A stretch of DNA of 64,000 bases from Nostoc linckia FACHB-104 (GCF_014696615.1 NZ_JACJQJ010000006.1:1-64000); one strand, 5' to 3'. Positions 17,750 to 26,806 are shown, counted from the first letter of the stretch. Numbers and translations: made by a program. Notes: generated by a model from the sequence alone, not told the origin.

Positions 17750-18280
17750 ATGTTCAACAAAATTCTAGTTGCATTGGATCGCTCGCCAATGGGAAAACAG
17801 GTTTTTGACCAAGCCTTAGCTTTAGCAAAGGTAACAGGAGCTAGTTTGATGCTAGTGCATGTGCTATCTGCGGAAGAGGAAGGTAGCCCTTACGCACCTA
17901 TACTATCCAATTTTGACTATTATCCAGGAATAGGCAGCCAAAGCTTTGAATACTATCAAAAGCAATGGGACATCTTTAAAAATCAAGGTATTCAAATCTT
18001 ACAGTCCTTCTGCGCCCAAGCAAATACAGCAGGTGTGAACGCAGAATATACCCAGCACCTTGGTAGCCCGGGTCGGATTATCTGTCAATTAGCAGCTAGT
18101 TGGAGAGCTGATTTAATTGTCATGGGTCGTCGGGGTCACGCAGGACTGAAGGAACTATTTCTAGGTAGCGTCAGTAACTATGTCCTGCATCATGCTCCAT
18201 GCTCTGTCCACGTTATGCATCTTATAACGGATGTCTCGCAAGGTGAAACAGTAGTTCAAGAAAAGGCGAGTGTGACGTGA
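17750..18280 (+). CDS. Universal stress protein, UspA family
   Basis: 176-residue single Usp domain, cytoplasmic. It begins MFNKILVALDRSPMGKQVFD, the usual first strand and loop. The ATP-binding motif G-x2-G-x9-G-S is present in GRRGHAGLKELFLGS, followed by NYVLHHAPCSVHVM, so this is the nucleotide-binding subclass. An insertion rich in Tyr/Ser/Pro at about residues 45-70 is common in cyanobacterial copies. A good ribosome binding site, GGAGG, lies 6 bases before the ATG. It is the first of three co-oriented genes (with DUF3122 and CBS-CP12), which suggests stress or energy-status control; spacing of over 100 bases allows separate promoters. Confidence 0.93.
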   Translation: MFNKILVALDRSPMGKQVFDQALALAKVTGASLMLVHVLSAEEEGSPYAPILSNFDYYPGIGSQSFEYYQKQWDIFKNQGIQILQSFCAQANTAGVNAEYTQHLGSPGRIICQLAASWRADLIVMGRRGHAGLKELFLGSVSNYVLHHAPCSVHVMHLITDVSQGETVVQEKASVT

Positions 18281-18340
18281 TGGGGGATTGGGGATTGGGG
18301 ACAAATTACTTTTGACCTTTGACCCTTGACTCTTGACAAA
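18281..18340. repeat. STRR tracts (GGGGATT and TTGACCC units)
   Basis: Runs of GGGGATT followed by heptamers TTGACCT, TTGACCC, TTGACTC, TTGACAA between the UspA and DUF3122 genes. Confidence 0.85.
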
Positions 18341-18390
18341 CCCCAAATAAATCACCCTTGAGCCTCAAGCAGAATAAGGAGATACACCTA

Positions 18391-18906
18391 ATGTTGCGTC
18401 GCTTTCTACAATCATTTTGGTGGATGCTTTTGCTGGGGATATTGACGATGTTGATATTCCTGGGTTTAGAAATCAAATCCTATCAAACTGCGATCGCAGC
18501 TATCACTAAATTTGAGCAAGTACCGGGAGAGATAATTTATCGCTCACATCTTAAATTAGACGATCAATCGGGAAATACTTGGCAGGTTATCTTGTGGAAG
18601 CAGATTTACCCAGGTCATTCACCTAGCGTAAATCTCCGACTGGTAGGGTTTCCGGGTTCTGCTGAACTTATTCATCCACAACCACTACGAGTTACTAAAG
18701 CTACAGGTGAGGTCTTGACTGCTCCCGATGTTTTTTTAGAGGAAGCACCAGTACCTAGCATTGGTCAGTATGATTTCAAAAATATATTGCCAAAATTGCC
18801 CATAGAACCACTACAGCTTGGTATTCCTTTGCCTGGCGAGCACTTCATTAATATATCAGTTCCGCCATCAGTCGTGCAGGAATGGCAATCAGTAGTCAGC
18901 AACTAG
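18391..18906 (+). CDS. DUF3122-type membrane-anchored protein
   Basis: About 171 residues from the ATG at 18391, chosen because AAGGAG lies at 18376-18381, nine bases before it; a TTG further upstream only adds junk. The N-terminus has one hydrophobic segment, FWWMLLLGILTMLIFLGLEI, a membrane anchor or uncleaved signal. The rest is soluble and faces the periplasm or lumen. Pattern GEIIYRSHLKLDDQSG followed by WQVILWKQ and NLRLVGFPGS matches DUF3122, a family found mainly in cyanobacteria and with no known function. It lies between UspA and CBS-CP12 genes. Confidence 0.75.
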   Translation: MLRRFLQSFWWMLLLGILTMLIFLGLEIKSYQTAIAAITKFEQVPGEIIYRSHLKLDDQSGNTWQVILWKQIYPGHSPSVNLRLVGFPGSAELIHPQPLRVTKATGEVLTAPDVFLEEAPVPSIGQYDFKNILPKLPIEPLQLGIPLPGEHFINISVPPSVVQEWQSVVSN

Positions 18907-19060
18907 TTAATAAGTAGTAAATATCAAGCTAGTAACTCTTAGACCAGAGAGCGATGCTAGTAGTTTCAAAGAACTTTAAAGTTACTTAGTCAAGACTTGA
19001 GTGGTAAAAATTTGCGATCTTGTCTGCGGAGTTATTCAAAGATTATCTAGGGGATGAACT

Positions 19061-19675
19061 ATGTTGAAAGCAGCAGATATTATGACTAAAGATGTTGCCA
19101 CTATTCGCGGTTCGGCAACAGTAGCTGAAGCAGTTAAATTAATGAGAGCAAGAGACTGGCGAGCATTAATTGTAGATCGTCGTCACGAACAAGATGCTTA
19201 CGGTATTGTTAGCGAAAGCGATATTACTTATAAAGTGATTGCTTATGGAAAAAATCCCCATGCAATACGCGTTTATGAGATTATGTCTAAACCTTGTATT
19301 ACTATCAATCCAGATCTGGCTGTAGAATACGTTGCACGCTTATTTGCTGAGTACCATCTACATAGAGCGCCAGTTATCCAAGGTGAATTGATGGGTATTA
19401 TCTCACTCACAGATATTCTGGCTCATAGTAACTTTTTGGAAAAATCTGGAACATCTCTACTGGAACAAGAGCTGCAAGAAGAAATTAAGAAAGCGCGGAT
19501 TATTTGTGCGGAAACAGGTATTCGTTCGCGAGAATGTGCTGCGGCTTGGGATGCTGTCGAAGAAATGCAAGCAGAAATATCCCACCAACGCGCTCATAAG
19601 CCTCATAAGACAGCTTTTGAAGAATATTGCGAAGAATATCCAGAGGCCTCAGAAGCCAGAATGTATGATATGTAA
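19061..19675 (+). CDS. CBS-pair protein fused to a CP12 domain
   Basis: 204 residues. Residues 1-125 form two CBS domains (MLKAADIMTKDVATIRG and VYEIMSKPCITINPDLAVEY), a Bateman module that usually binds adenosine nucleotides. Residues 145-204 form a CP12 domain: the N-terminal cysteine pair C149/C159, the core AWDAVEEMQAEISHQRA, and the C-terminal EEYCEEYPEASEARMYD. Stand-alone CP12 ties GAPDH and phosphoribulokinase into an inactive complex in the dark. Here the C-terminal pair keeps C190 but has Ala199 where the second Cys should be, so that disulfide cannot form. The fusion suggests that AMP/ATP status, more than redox, controls Calvin-cycle binding; this is inference. ATG has GGGGAT upstream. 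Confidence 0.92.
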   Translation: MLKAADIMTKDVATIRGSATVAEAVKLMRARDWRALIVDRRHEQDAYGIVSESDITYKVIAYGKNPHAIRVYEIMSKPCITINPDLAVEYVARLFAEYHLHRAPVIQGELMGIISLTDILAHSNFLEKSGTSLLEQELQEEIKKARIICAETGIRSRECAAAWDAVEEMQAEISHQRAHKPHKTAFEEYCEEYPEASEARMYDM

Positions 19676-19682
19676 TAATTTT

Positions 19683-19758
19683 TCATTTGTCATTGGGTAA
19701 TGGGTAATTGGTGTTTGTTAATTCCCCTCATCTCCCTCATCTCTCCCTCATCCCCTCG
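19683..19758. repeat. STRR tracts (TGGGTAA and CTCATCTCC units)
   Basis: A short TGGGTAA tract followed by CCCTCATCTCC repeats between convergent genes. The second type also appears, in frame, inside mutS2. Confidence 0.8.
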
Positions 19759-19761
19759 GCG

Positions 19762-20019
19762 CTAAAGTTCAGAAGCTGTATCTGGAGCAACTACTTCGCC
19801 AGTACCTATTTGTAATATCAAATCTTGGTCAGTAATTAGTTCTGTAAGTTCTTTAACTTGCAAATTCATATCTTCGCAAGCTTGCCTTAATTCTTGGGCA
19901 AATCTGTTGAGATCATTTCCATAACCGCATTGGTAAGCAGCAGTTTCAATGCCCTGCTTAGCATTTGCTCTAGCACAATCTACTAGCTCTGTACCAAGCA
20001 ATGGTGTGTTGGATGCCAT
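19762..20019 (-). CDS. Conserved small cyanobacterial protein, unknown function
   Basis: 85 residues, soluble and acidic. It has three cysteines (in ELVDCARANA, AAYQCGYGND and RQACEDMNL) and mostly helical composition, suggesting a small helical bundle. No family name comes to mind. A reasonable start is the ATG at 20019, and the composition is gene-like. No operon partner is evident: it is 206 bases downstream of the SDR gene on the same strand, with a terminator between. Confidence 0.6.
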   Translation of the reverse strand: MASNTPLLGTELVDCARANAKQGIETAAYQCGYGNDLNRFAQELRQACEDMNLQVKELTELITDQDLILQIGTGEVVAPDTASEL

Positions 20020-20145
20020 ATTTCTATTTGCTAATAATTACTAGTTGTTTCAAAGAATAGATTACTAAACAATTCATATTTCCTCATCCACCTAATGGAG
20101 GACGAAGTACTTATCCTAAGTTTCACTAAATTTCACCTAATATGA

Positions 20146-20183
20146 TTTAGAACCCCACTTTTTGAAGAAGTAGGGTTCTAAAT
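20146..20183 (-). terminator. Terminator of the SDR gene
   Basis: TTTAGAACCCCAC (20146-20158) pairs with GTAGGGTTCTAAA (20170-20182) with one mismatch. It lies 40 bases past the SDR stop; the T-run on the minus strand is weak. Confidence 0.6.
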
Positions 20184-20225
20184 AGATAAAACTTTATTAA
20201 ATAAGCTAATTTTGCTTGCAAAAAT

Positions 20226-21083
20226 TTAGCTGTTGACTACATCTCCACCATTAGGGTGTAAGACCTGACCAGACATATAAGAACTATCATCGGAGGCTAG
20301 AAATACATAGCTTGGTGAAACTTCTTCAGGTTGTCCAGAGCGTTTCATGGGCACTTGTTTCCCAAAATTTTCTACTTTCTCTTCGGGAAAAGTTGAGGGG
20401 ATTAAAGGTGTCCAAATCGGGCCTGGTGCAACAGCATTGACTCTAATACCTTTTTCTACCAAATTTTTTGATAAGGAACGAGTAAAGGCGACAATTGCAC
20501 CTTTAGTAGAAGAGTAATCAAGGAGTTGGGGGTTACCTTTATAAGCTGTTACTGATGTAGTATTAATGATTGCACTGCCTTCTTGCAAGTGTTTTAATGC
20601 GGCCTTAGTCAAGAAGAACATCGAGAAAATATTTGTCCGAAAAGTACGTTCTAACTGCTCTTTAGTAATATCCTCAATACTTTCTTGGGGATGTTGTTCA
20701 GCAGCATTATTAACAAGAATATCAAGCTTACCAAATTCATCTATAGTTTGTTGTACGGTGTGTTGGCAGAAATTTTCATCGCCAATATCGCCTGCGATCG
20801 CAACTGCGCGCCGACCTTGTTGTTCTACTAAATGTTTGGTTTCTTTCGCATCGTCATGTTCGTTCAAGTAAACAATCGCCACATCTGCGCCTTCTTTCGC
20901 AAAGGCGATCGCCACAGCACGACCAATACCACTGTCACCACCCGTAATCAGTGCTACTTTATCTTTTAACTTGCCACTACCCTGGTATTTAGCATCATCG
21001 GCTTTGGGTTTTGGCTGCATTTCCGATTCTTTACCAGGCGGTTGTTGTTGCTGGGGTGGTTGTAAAGTTTTCTCTTCTGACAT
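20226..21083 (-). CDS. SDR-family oxidoreductase (YghA / general-stress-protein-39 type)
   Basis: NAD(P)-dependent short-chain dehydrogenase of 285 residues. A Gln/Pro-rich N-terminal tail (about 40 residues) precedes the Rossmann motif TGGDSGIG at 47-54. NNAAEQHP follows, then the catalytic Tyr-Lys in YSSTKGAIVAFTRSL. The C-terminal SGQVLHPNGGDVV is typical of the subgroup with an extra N-terminal tail, annotated as glucose/ribitol dehydrogenase-like or as stress-induced protein YghA. Substrate is unknown; alcohols or aldehydes are likely. Downstream lie the 85-residue protein and, convergent, the UspA/CBS-CP12 group. Confidence 0.92.
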   Translation of the reverse strand: MSEEKTLQPPQQQQPPGKESEMQPKPKADDAKYQGSGKLKDKVALITGGDSGIGRAVAIAFAKEGADVAIVYLNEHDDAKETKHLVEQQGRRAVAIAGDIGDENFCQHTVQQTIDEFGKLDILVNNAAEQHPQESIEDITKEQLERTFRTNIFSMFFLTKAALKHLQEGSAIINTTSVTAYKGNPQLLDYSSTKGAIVAFTRSLSKNLVEKGIRVNAVAPGPIWTPLIPSTFPEEKVENFGKQVPMKRSGQPEEVSPSYVFLASDDSSYMSGQVLHPNGGDVVNS

Positions 21084-21510
21084 AAAGCTTTTCCTACAAA
21101 TTAACCAAGGAGGGATAAATGATGAATCATCGACTGATTCAATTACGAATTACGAACTACTAATTCTCAAAAGTAAACCTTGGATCGAAAATTCAACCCA
21201 AGGGTTACTTTGTGTATTACTTAGCATTTATAAGTCGAAGCTCTTATAACCCGGATATTAGCTCAACTTAACTGATGTTTGGTAAATGCACTTAACTAAA
21301 ATAATTTCTCCCCACACCTAACACACTTAATAACTTGAACACGGCAAACAAGTATACAACTCTCTTGAGATGAAGGATTTATCCTGTTCATCTGCTTCAA
21401 AATTATCTTTTATGTTTCAAAACTTAATCGCTCTAGAGATGTAAAAAAATTTTTCTTTACTCAATCTTAAGGTGTAAATCTCAGGGAAGAAGTAAATTCC
21501 GCTTAATCAA
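21084..21510. other. Intergenic region between divergent genes
   Basis: 427 bases containing the promoters of the SDR gene and the ATP-grasp gene. No gene or strong hairpin seen. Confidence 0.5.
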
Positions 21511-23226
21511 TTGAGTTACTGTACACAGCAATTGTTTAGTAGTCATAGCTTGCGATCTGAGCGCTCATCAAGATGTACCATAGTATTAATACAGTCTTGG
21601 GATCAAGACAGGGCAAGGGTTATGGTAACAGCTAATATTTCTGATTTAGACCAGGTTGATCGGTTTCGTCGTCTGCAATCCACTTTACGCGATCGCTGGA
21701 AAACTATCGAGCTATTCGATAACAGTGAAGCGGATATTCTAATTATTCCTTCTTTGAGTATCGACCAGCGAGAACTCCAAAAGGTTGAAGGCTGCGAACA
21801 TTATGAAGAAAGACTATTATTTTCTTTAATTCGGTTACGAAATCCACGCACAAGGTTAATTTATGTAACATCAATGCCGTTGCATCCTAGCATTATTGAT
21901 TACTATCTGCAACTGCTACCTGGAATACCTTTTTCCCATGCCCGCAATCGTTTACTATTACTTTCAACTTACGATTCTTCTCTCAAACCTCTTAGTCAAA
22001 AGATTTTAGAACGTCCTCGCTTACTAGAGAGAATTAAGCAATCTTTGCGCCATGAAAAATCATTCATGGTTTGTTACAATTCCACATTTTTGGAAGCAGA
22101 ATTGTCTTTAAAATTAGATGTACCTTTGTACGCTGCTGCACCAGATTTACAGATTTGGGGTTCCAAAAGCGGTAGTCGGCAAATATTTGCGGAATGTGGT
22201 GTCCCGCATCCCGATGGTAGCCAAAGAGTTTGGAACCAGAAAGATTTAGCAGTCGCAGCTTGTGAGTTATGGGAACGCCAGCCGACATTGCAACGTATGG
22301 TAGTCAAACTCAATGAAGGTATTTCTGGCGAAGGAAATGCGTTGCTAGATTTACGGCCAATTATGAATGTAGCACCGGGAGAAGCTGGTACTGCTCAAAG
22401 AATTGCTGCAATTAGCGATCGCTTTGCAACTATACGCTTTCAAGCCAGCCAAGAGACTTGGGCTAATTTTTCTGGGCGCATTACCGAATTAGGGGCGATT
22501 GTCGAGGCGTTTGTTGAAGGAGAAATTAAGCGATCGCCTAGCGTCCAAGGACGTATTACACCCACAGGTGAAGTTGAAATTCTCTCCACCCACGACCAAA
22601 TCTTGGGAGGGCCAGATGGGCAAATTTATCTTGGTTGTCGATTCCCCGCCGATGAACGCTATCGTTTGGAATTGCAGCAATTAGGTTTGCAGGTTGGGAG
22701 AAAACTTGCCCAGAAGGGTGCTTTAGAAAGGTTTGGCGTAGATTTTATCGCCGTTGATCAGGGTAATGGACAGTGGGATATTCAGGCGATCGAAATTAAT
22801 CTGCGTAAAGGCGGGACTACCCATCCCTTCATGACGCTGAAACTATTAACCAACGGTCGCTATGACCTATCTACTGGGTTATTTTATAGTCAACAAGGTC
22901 GTCCCAAATATTACATTGCTACGGACAACCTGCAAAAAGACCGCTATCAAGGATTATTACCTAATGATTTGATGGATATTATCGCCCACTACAGATTACA
23001 TTTTGATAGCTGCACGGAAACAGGTACGGTATTTCATCTCATGGGGTGTCTGTCGCAGTTTGGCAAGTTGGGATTAACCAGCATCGGTGACTCCTTACAG
23101 CAAGCTGAAGATATATATAACAAGGTTGTGAAAGTCATCGATCAAGAAAGCCGCAACAATAATCAAGATTCACTATCATTCTCAGATTATGCCTTTCCCC
23201 TCATTTGGGATGGACATAGCCAGTAA
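21511..23226 (+). CDS. ATP-grasp protein, PGM1-like peptide ligase family
   Basis: 571 residues from a TTG start; an in-frame ATG at 21622 (removing 37 residues) may be the true start, since the first 37 residues look non-native. The N-terminal domain (to about 200) is a pre-ATP-grasp region with LIIPSLSIDQRELQKVEG. The ATP-grasp part follows: MVVKLNEGISGEGNALLDL, then IVEAFVEGE, the strand EVEILSTHDQILGGPDGQIY, and the metal-binding end FGVDFIAVDQ...IEINLRKGGTTHP. The family includes PGM1 of pheganomycin synthesis, which ligates amino acids to peptides. No biosynthetic genes are adjacent, so the substrate is unknown. A terminator-like hairpin follows. Confidence 0.82.
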   Translation: MSYCTQQLFSSHSLRSERSSRCTIVLIQSWDQDRARVMVTANISDLDQVDRFRRLQSTLRDRWKTIELFDNSEADILIIPSLSIDQRELQKVEGCEHYEERLLFSLIRLRNPRTRLIYVTSMPLHPSIIDYYLQLLPGIPFSHARNRLLLLSTYDSSLKPLSQKILERPRLLERIKQSLRHEKSFMVCYNSTFLEAELSLKLDVPLYAAAPDLQIWGSKSGSRQIFAECGVPHPDGSQRVWNQKDLAVAACELWERQPTLQRMVVKLNEGISGEGNALLDLRPIMNVAPGEAGTAQRIAAISDRFATIRFQASQETWANFSGRITELGAIVEAFVEGEIKRSPSVQGRITPTGEVEILSTHDQILGGPDGQIYLGCRFPADERYRLELQQLGLQVGRKLAQKGALERFGVDFIAVDQGNGQWDIQAIEINLRKGGTTHPFMTLKLLTNGRYDLSTGLFYSQQGRPKYYIATDNLQKDRYQGLLPNDLMDIIAHYRLHFDSCTETGTVFHLMGCLSQFGKLGLTSIGDSLQQAEDIYNKVVKVIDQESRNNNQDSLSFSDYAFPLIWDGHSQ

Positions 23227-23348
23227 AGTTTAGGCATTGCTAAGCTATTCTGCTTGTAAGTTGCACAATCCATCGTGAGGACTGTTGACGGTTGACAGTT
23301 AACAGCCTTGATGAGTATTTATGCAATTTAGACGCGCATTAGCTTAGA

Positions 23349-23392
23349 CAGGGCTTCAGCTTTGATTGTCAAGGCTAAAGTCCTGTTTTTTG
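23349..23392 (+). terminator. Terminator-like hairpin after the ATP-grasp gene
   Basis: CAGGGCTTCAGC (23349-23360) pairs with GCTAAAGTCCTG (23374-23385), using G-U pairs and one mismatch, followed directly by TTTTTT. 123 bases past the stop codon. Confidence 0.65.
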
Positions 23393-24101
23393 CTGCATCG
23401 GCTATACCAATGGCGTAGCTTGCTTTTTCATAGGGGTACATTATGAAATTAAAATGATATGTCTACGTATGTCCTGTGTGTATTCAGTAATTAGGGATGA
23501 GTTACACACTTGTGACAAGCGATCGCAATTGCAATCTTTCTAGGCGTTACGTAAGTTTATAGAGTAAATATAAAGCCACAAACTGGTGATTTATTGAATA
23601 CAGGATACTATTAACCAGCTATTTATCAGTATTTCAGCAATTTTGAAGAGCATTGGCATTCAATAATTTTGCGATTATAACTGAATAGTTACTTGCCACC
23701 AGCCTATAGCTGCGCTCACTCATAGGAACGGCTCATCTACCCAAACTTACAGGTTGCTTCAACTCTTCACTCGGCCAAAATTTCATTAAACCCAAAATTT
23801 GTAACAAAATAATTAAGTATTGAAATACTTAATTATTTAACAATGCATCATTTAAAACTAGTAATACTACTGTAAAGATTGATAATAATGAATATTTTAG
23901 AACATTAATTTTTTAAAGATAAAAGCTAGTAATCTCTTAGCTTAAATCTCAAAATCCTTTTCATGCAAGCATTTTGCTAATTTTGCTAATTTTGAATAGC
24001 AAAATTAGCCCACTTTACCTTGTCTTTATAAATACTTTGCTATAGGATGAATCAACCTTGGTAGAGTGTTATGTTTTTTGCCTAAGTGTGAGGAATTTAC
24101 T
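23393..24101. other. Intergenic region upstream of the SLH/barrel gene
   Basis: About 700 AT-rich bases. No gene supported. A repeated TTTTGCTAATTTTGCTAATTTTG stretch lies near 23970. The promoter of the SLH gene lies here but cannot be fixed by eye. Confidence 0.45.
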
Positions 24102-25988
24102 GTGTTAAAAGAAAAAGCCTTAAGTATACTATTACTCAACAAACTTCAGCCTAAGTTCTTGAGCTTAGGAATAACCTTAGTAACTGGTCTTTTGTTGTCT
24201 ACAGCTATGTCAACGCATTCTGCAGCGGCTGAAGACAGGCTAGTAACTGACAATCCCAATAACGAATCTACTGCCGCCGAGAAACCACCAGAGCATTCTG
24301 CGGCTCTCAGGAGTTTTACACAGCAGAATACAGATGGGGGAAAAGTAGCTTTAGAAGATAGCCATCCTAATGTTGAATTTAGTTCTTCGCAAAGCCCACA
24401 AGCATCTCTAGCTAGTTCTAACATTAGCGCTAAACCCAATGCAGACTTAAGACCAAACTTGGTAACGTCTCCAAAGACAGATGCTTTGGCAAAACAAACT
24501 ACTAAATCCGATCAATTATTAGAATCCTTGTCCCGTAAAATGGAACAGGGCAGAAGAGTCCAAGAAAAGCAGCTGCAGATTCCACACAATAAGACTCAAA
24601 TTGCTCAGCAGACAACGTTATCAGACATTCAAGGCAATTGGGCCCAAAGTTTTATTGAACTTCTCAACCAACGAGGGATAATTCAAGGTTTTCCCGATGG
24701 CACTTTTCGTCCAGACGAACCAGTAACACGCGCTCAATTTGCAGCCATGCTTCAGAAAGCTTTTCAGAAAGCTCCTGTTCGCAATGCGATTGAATTTGTA
24801 GATATGCCTGCCAATTATTGGGGTAAAGATGCAATTGAAACAGCTTACAAGACAGGTTTTCTACAAGGCTATCCAGGTAATGTCTTTAAGCCTGACCAAA
24901 ATATCCCTCGTGTTCAAGCTTTGGTAGCTTTGGTTAGTGGTCTGAATCTTTCTGCCACCACACCAGCATCAACAGTATTGAATAACTATTTTCAGGATGC
25001 TGGGGAAATCCCAGATTATGCGCTTCAACAAGTCTCTGCTGCTACTGAGAGTCTTTTAATTGTCAATTATCCCAATGTACAGATTCTCAATCCCAATCAA
25101 GTAGCAACAAGAGCAGAAGTAGCGGCGTTTATCTATCAAGCTCTAGTCAAGAATGGCACTGCGCCTGAACTTACCGCCTCTAATACTGCAACTCAGTATA
25201 TCGTAGGCTATAAACCATCAGAAAATACTGCTCAACAAACACCAGATGTTGAACAGTTACGCCAAAGTTTTCTGCTGCCATCATTACCCTCAGAACAATT
25301 GCGGGCCCTCACATCAAGAATTGTCAGTGTTCCAGGCTCATCTTTGACCAGCCCTACTGCCTTCGGCGCGCAATTTGGCGATTTATTCGCTGGTGCTAGC
25401 TATCAATCGAGGACACGCTTTGTCAATCAAGATGATGGTGGATTGGTGTTTGGGTTTGGTCTAGGAGAACGGCGAACAGTAGGTTTAGAAGTTGCTGTTT
25501 CTTCTTTTTCTACTTTCCGGCAAGGCTTTTTTGAGAATGGTGGTGTGAGCTTTAAGCTCCATCGTTTATTGTCCAATGATATGGCGATCGCTTTTGGGGT
25601 AGAGAATGCAATTACATTTGGTTCTCCCGATGGTGGCAGCAGTGTCTATGGTGTTGTTAGTAAAGTCTTTCCGTTGCAAAACGATAGTACCAAACCATTT
25701 AGCTCCGTTACCATGTCTGTAGGTTTAGGGGGTGGTCGTTTCCGCTCAGAAAGAGATGTACAACGAGGCATAGACTCAGTGAATGTGTTTGGTAGCGTGG
25801 GATTAAGAGTAATTGAACCGATATCCCTAATTGCAGACTGGACTGGTCAAGATTTAACAATAGGTACTTCCATTGCCCCTTTCCGAAATTTTCCACTGGT
25901 AATTACTCCAGCGGTAGCGGATATTACAGGCAACGCTGGTGATGGTGCTAGATTTATTCTAGGCGTGGGTTTTGGCTATTCTTTCTAA
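24102..25988 (+). CDS. SLH-domain outer-membrane beta-barrel-like protein
   Basis: About 628 residues from the GTG at 24102, chosen because GAGG lies eight bases upstream; the GTG at 24066 has no such site. The signal peptide has a Lys-rich start, the core FLSLGITLVTGLLLSTAMS and a cleavage region near SAAAED. Residues 55-165 are low-complexity and Ser/Asn/Gln-rich. Three SLH domains follow (residues about 172-351, with QGFPDGTFRPDEPVTRAQFA and QGYPGNVFKPDQNIPR). From about 410 to the end, the sequence alternates polar and hydrophobic residues with Gly-rich turns and ends in YSF, a terminal aromatic as in outer-membrane barrels. It is not the usual OprB-type SLH porin. It probably links the outer membrane to peptidoglycan. 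A secreted protein follows after 22 bases. Confidence 0.87.
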   Translation: MLKEKALSILLLNKLQPKFLSLGITLVTGLLLSTAMSTHSAAAEDRLVTDNPNNESTAAEKPPEHSAALRSFTQQNTDGGKVALEDSHPNVEFSSSQSPQASLASSNISAKPNADLRPNLVTSPKTDALAKQTTKSDQLLESLSRKMEQGRRVQEKQLQIPHNKTQIAQQTTLSDIQGNWAQSFIELLNQRGIIQGFPDGTFRPDEPVTRAQFAAMLQKAFQKAPVRNAIEFVDMPANYWGKDAIETAYKTGFLQGYPGNVFKPDQNIPRVQALVALVSGLNLSATTPASTVLNNYFQDAGEIPDYALQQVSAATESLLIVNYPNVQILNPNQVATRAEVAAFIYQALVKNGTAPELTASNTATQYIVGYKPSENTAQQTPDVEQLRQSFLLPSLPSEQLRALTSRIVSVPGSSLTSPTAFGAQFGDLFAGASYQSRTRFVNQDDGGLVFGFGLGERRTVGLEVAVSSFSTFRQGFFENGGVSFKLHRLLSNDMAIAFGVENAITFGSPDGGSSVYGVVSKVFPLQNDSTKPFSSVTMSVGLGGGRFRSERDVQRGIDSVNVFGSVGLRVIEPISLIADWTGQDLTIGTSIAPFRNFPLVITPAVADITGNAGDGARFILGVGFGYSF

Positions 25989-26010
25989 ATTCATTGACAT
26001 CAAAAGAATC

Positions 26011-26742
26011 ATGAATATTAAACATTTTCCATTTCACCTAGGTCTCGGCTTTACTTTTGCATTGGCTTTAATAACTTGCCAAACATCGCAGCCAGCTGCC
26101 GCCCAATTTAACAACCAGTCAGATGTCACAGGTGTGATTGTAACGACTGGTGATATTTCAGGTGGTGGTTTTAACCAAAATCCATCAACTACTAATGGTG
26201 GAGTGGTAACAACCACAGACAATATAAGTGGGACTATAACCACCCCAGCGGTAGGTCGAGATTTAAATATTCAAAGAGCAGTATTTGTTAAGCCTTCTCT
26301 TCAAATTGCTCTCAATCAAACTGCGCTTAACATCTTCAATCAGCTGAATACAAATAGCTTGACTTCACAAACAGGGCAATCGATACCTTCAGCTACACAA
26401 AAGGCTTTACTTAGTGTTCTCATACAATCAAGAGGTGGGCAAAAAAATACAGCTATTGAGCAAATGACAAAAGCATTAAGTAGTGTTGAGGGTGGCCCCA
26501 CACTTGAGCAAGTTCAGCAATTAGCTAACAGTCTGCAAGGTTTGTTAGAGGGTAACCGAGGTAAAAAAGTTGCGGCAGATGGTGGAGTCAATGCAATTCA
26601 ATTGCTGATTGCACGGAATGCTTATAACAATTTGATTAATAATAGCTCTGCACAGTTTTTGAACAACCCACCACCTGAACTAACAGCTATTCAGTCGATA
26701 CTGTTGCCATTAATTAAGTCTGTATCCGCTGGGCAACGTTAA
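26011..26742 (+). CDS. Secreted protein, unknown function, co-transcribed with the SLH protein
   Basis: 243 residues from ATG at 26011. The signal peptide LGLGFTFALALITCQTSQ ends near PAAAQFN. A Thr/Gly/Val-rich segment with two repeats of the type VTTGDISGG / VTTTDNISG follows (residues 40-80), then a helical, Gln/Asn-rich domain with SLQIALNQTALNIFNQL. No family recognised. It starts 22 bases after the SLH gene and is followed by a terminator, so the two form a dicistronic unit; the product probably acts in the periplasm or at the outer membrane with the SLH protein. Confidence 0.72.
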   Translation: MNIKHFPFHLGLGFTFALALITCQTSQPAAAQFNNQSDVTGVIVTTGDISGGGFNQNPSTTNGGVVTTTDNISGTITTPAVGRDLNIQRAVFVKPSLQIALNQTALNIFNQLNTNSLTSQTGQSIPSATQKALLSVLIQSRGGQKNTAIEQMTKALSSVEGGPTLEQVQQLANSLQGLLEGNRGKKVAADGGVNAIQLLIARNAYNNLINNSSAQFLNNPPPELTAIQSILLPLIKSVSAGQR

Positions 26743-26770
26743 AAACTGATTTCATCGTTATAAGGGAGCC

Positions 26771-26806
26771 AAGGCACAGCTAATAGCTGCGCCTTGATTT
26801 TTTATT
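26771..26806 (+). terminator. Terminator of the SLH/secreted-protein unit
   Basis: AAGGCACAGCT (26771-26781) pairs with AGCTGCGCCTT (26785-26795) with one mismatch, then GATTTTTTATT. 28 bases past the stop. Confidence 0.88.
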
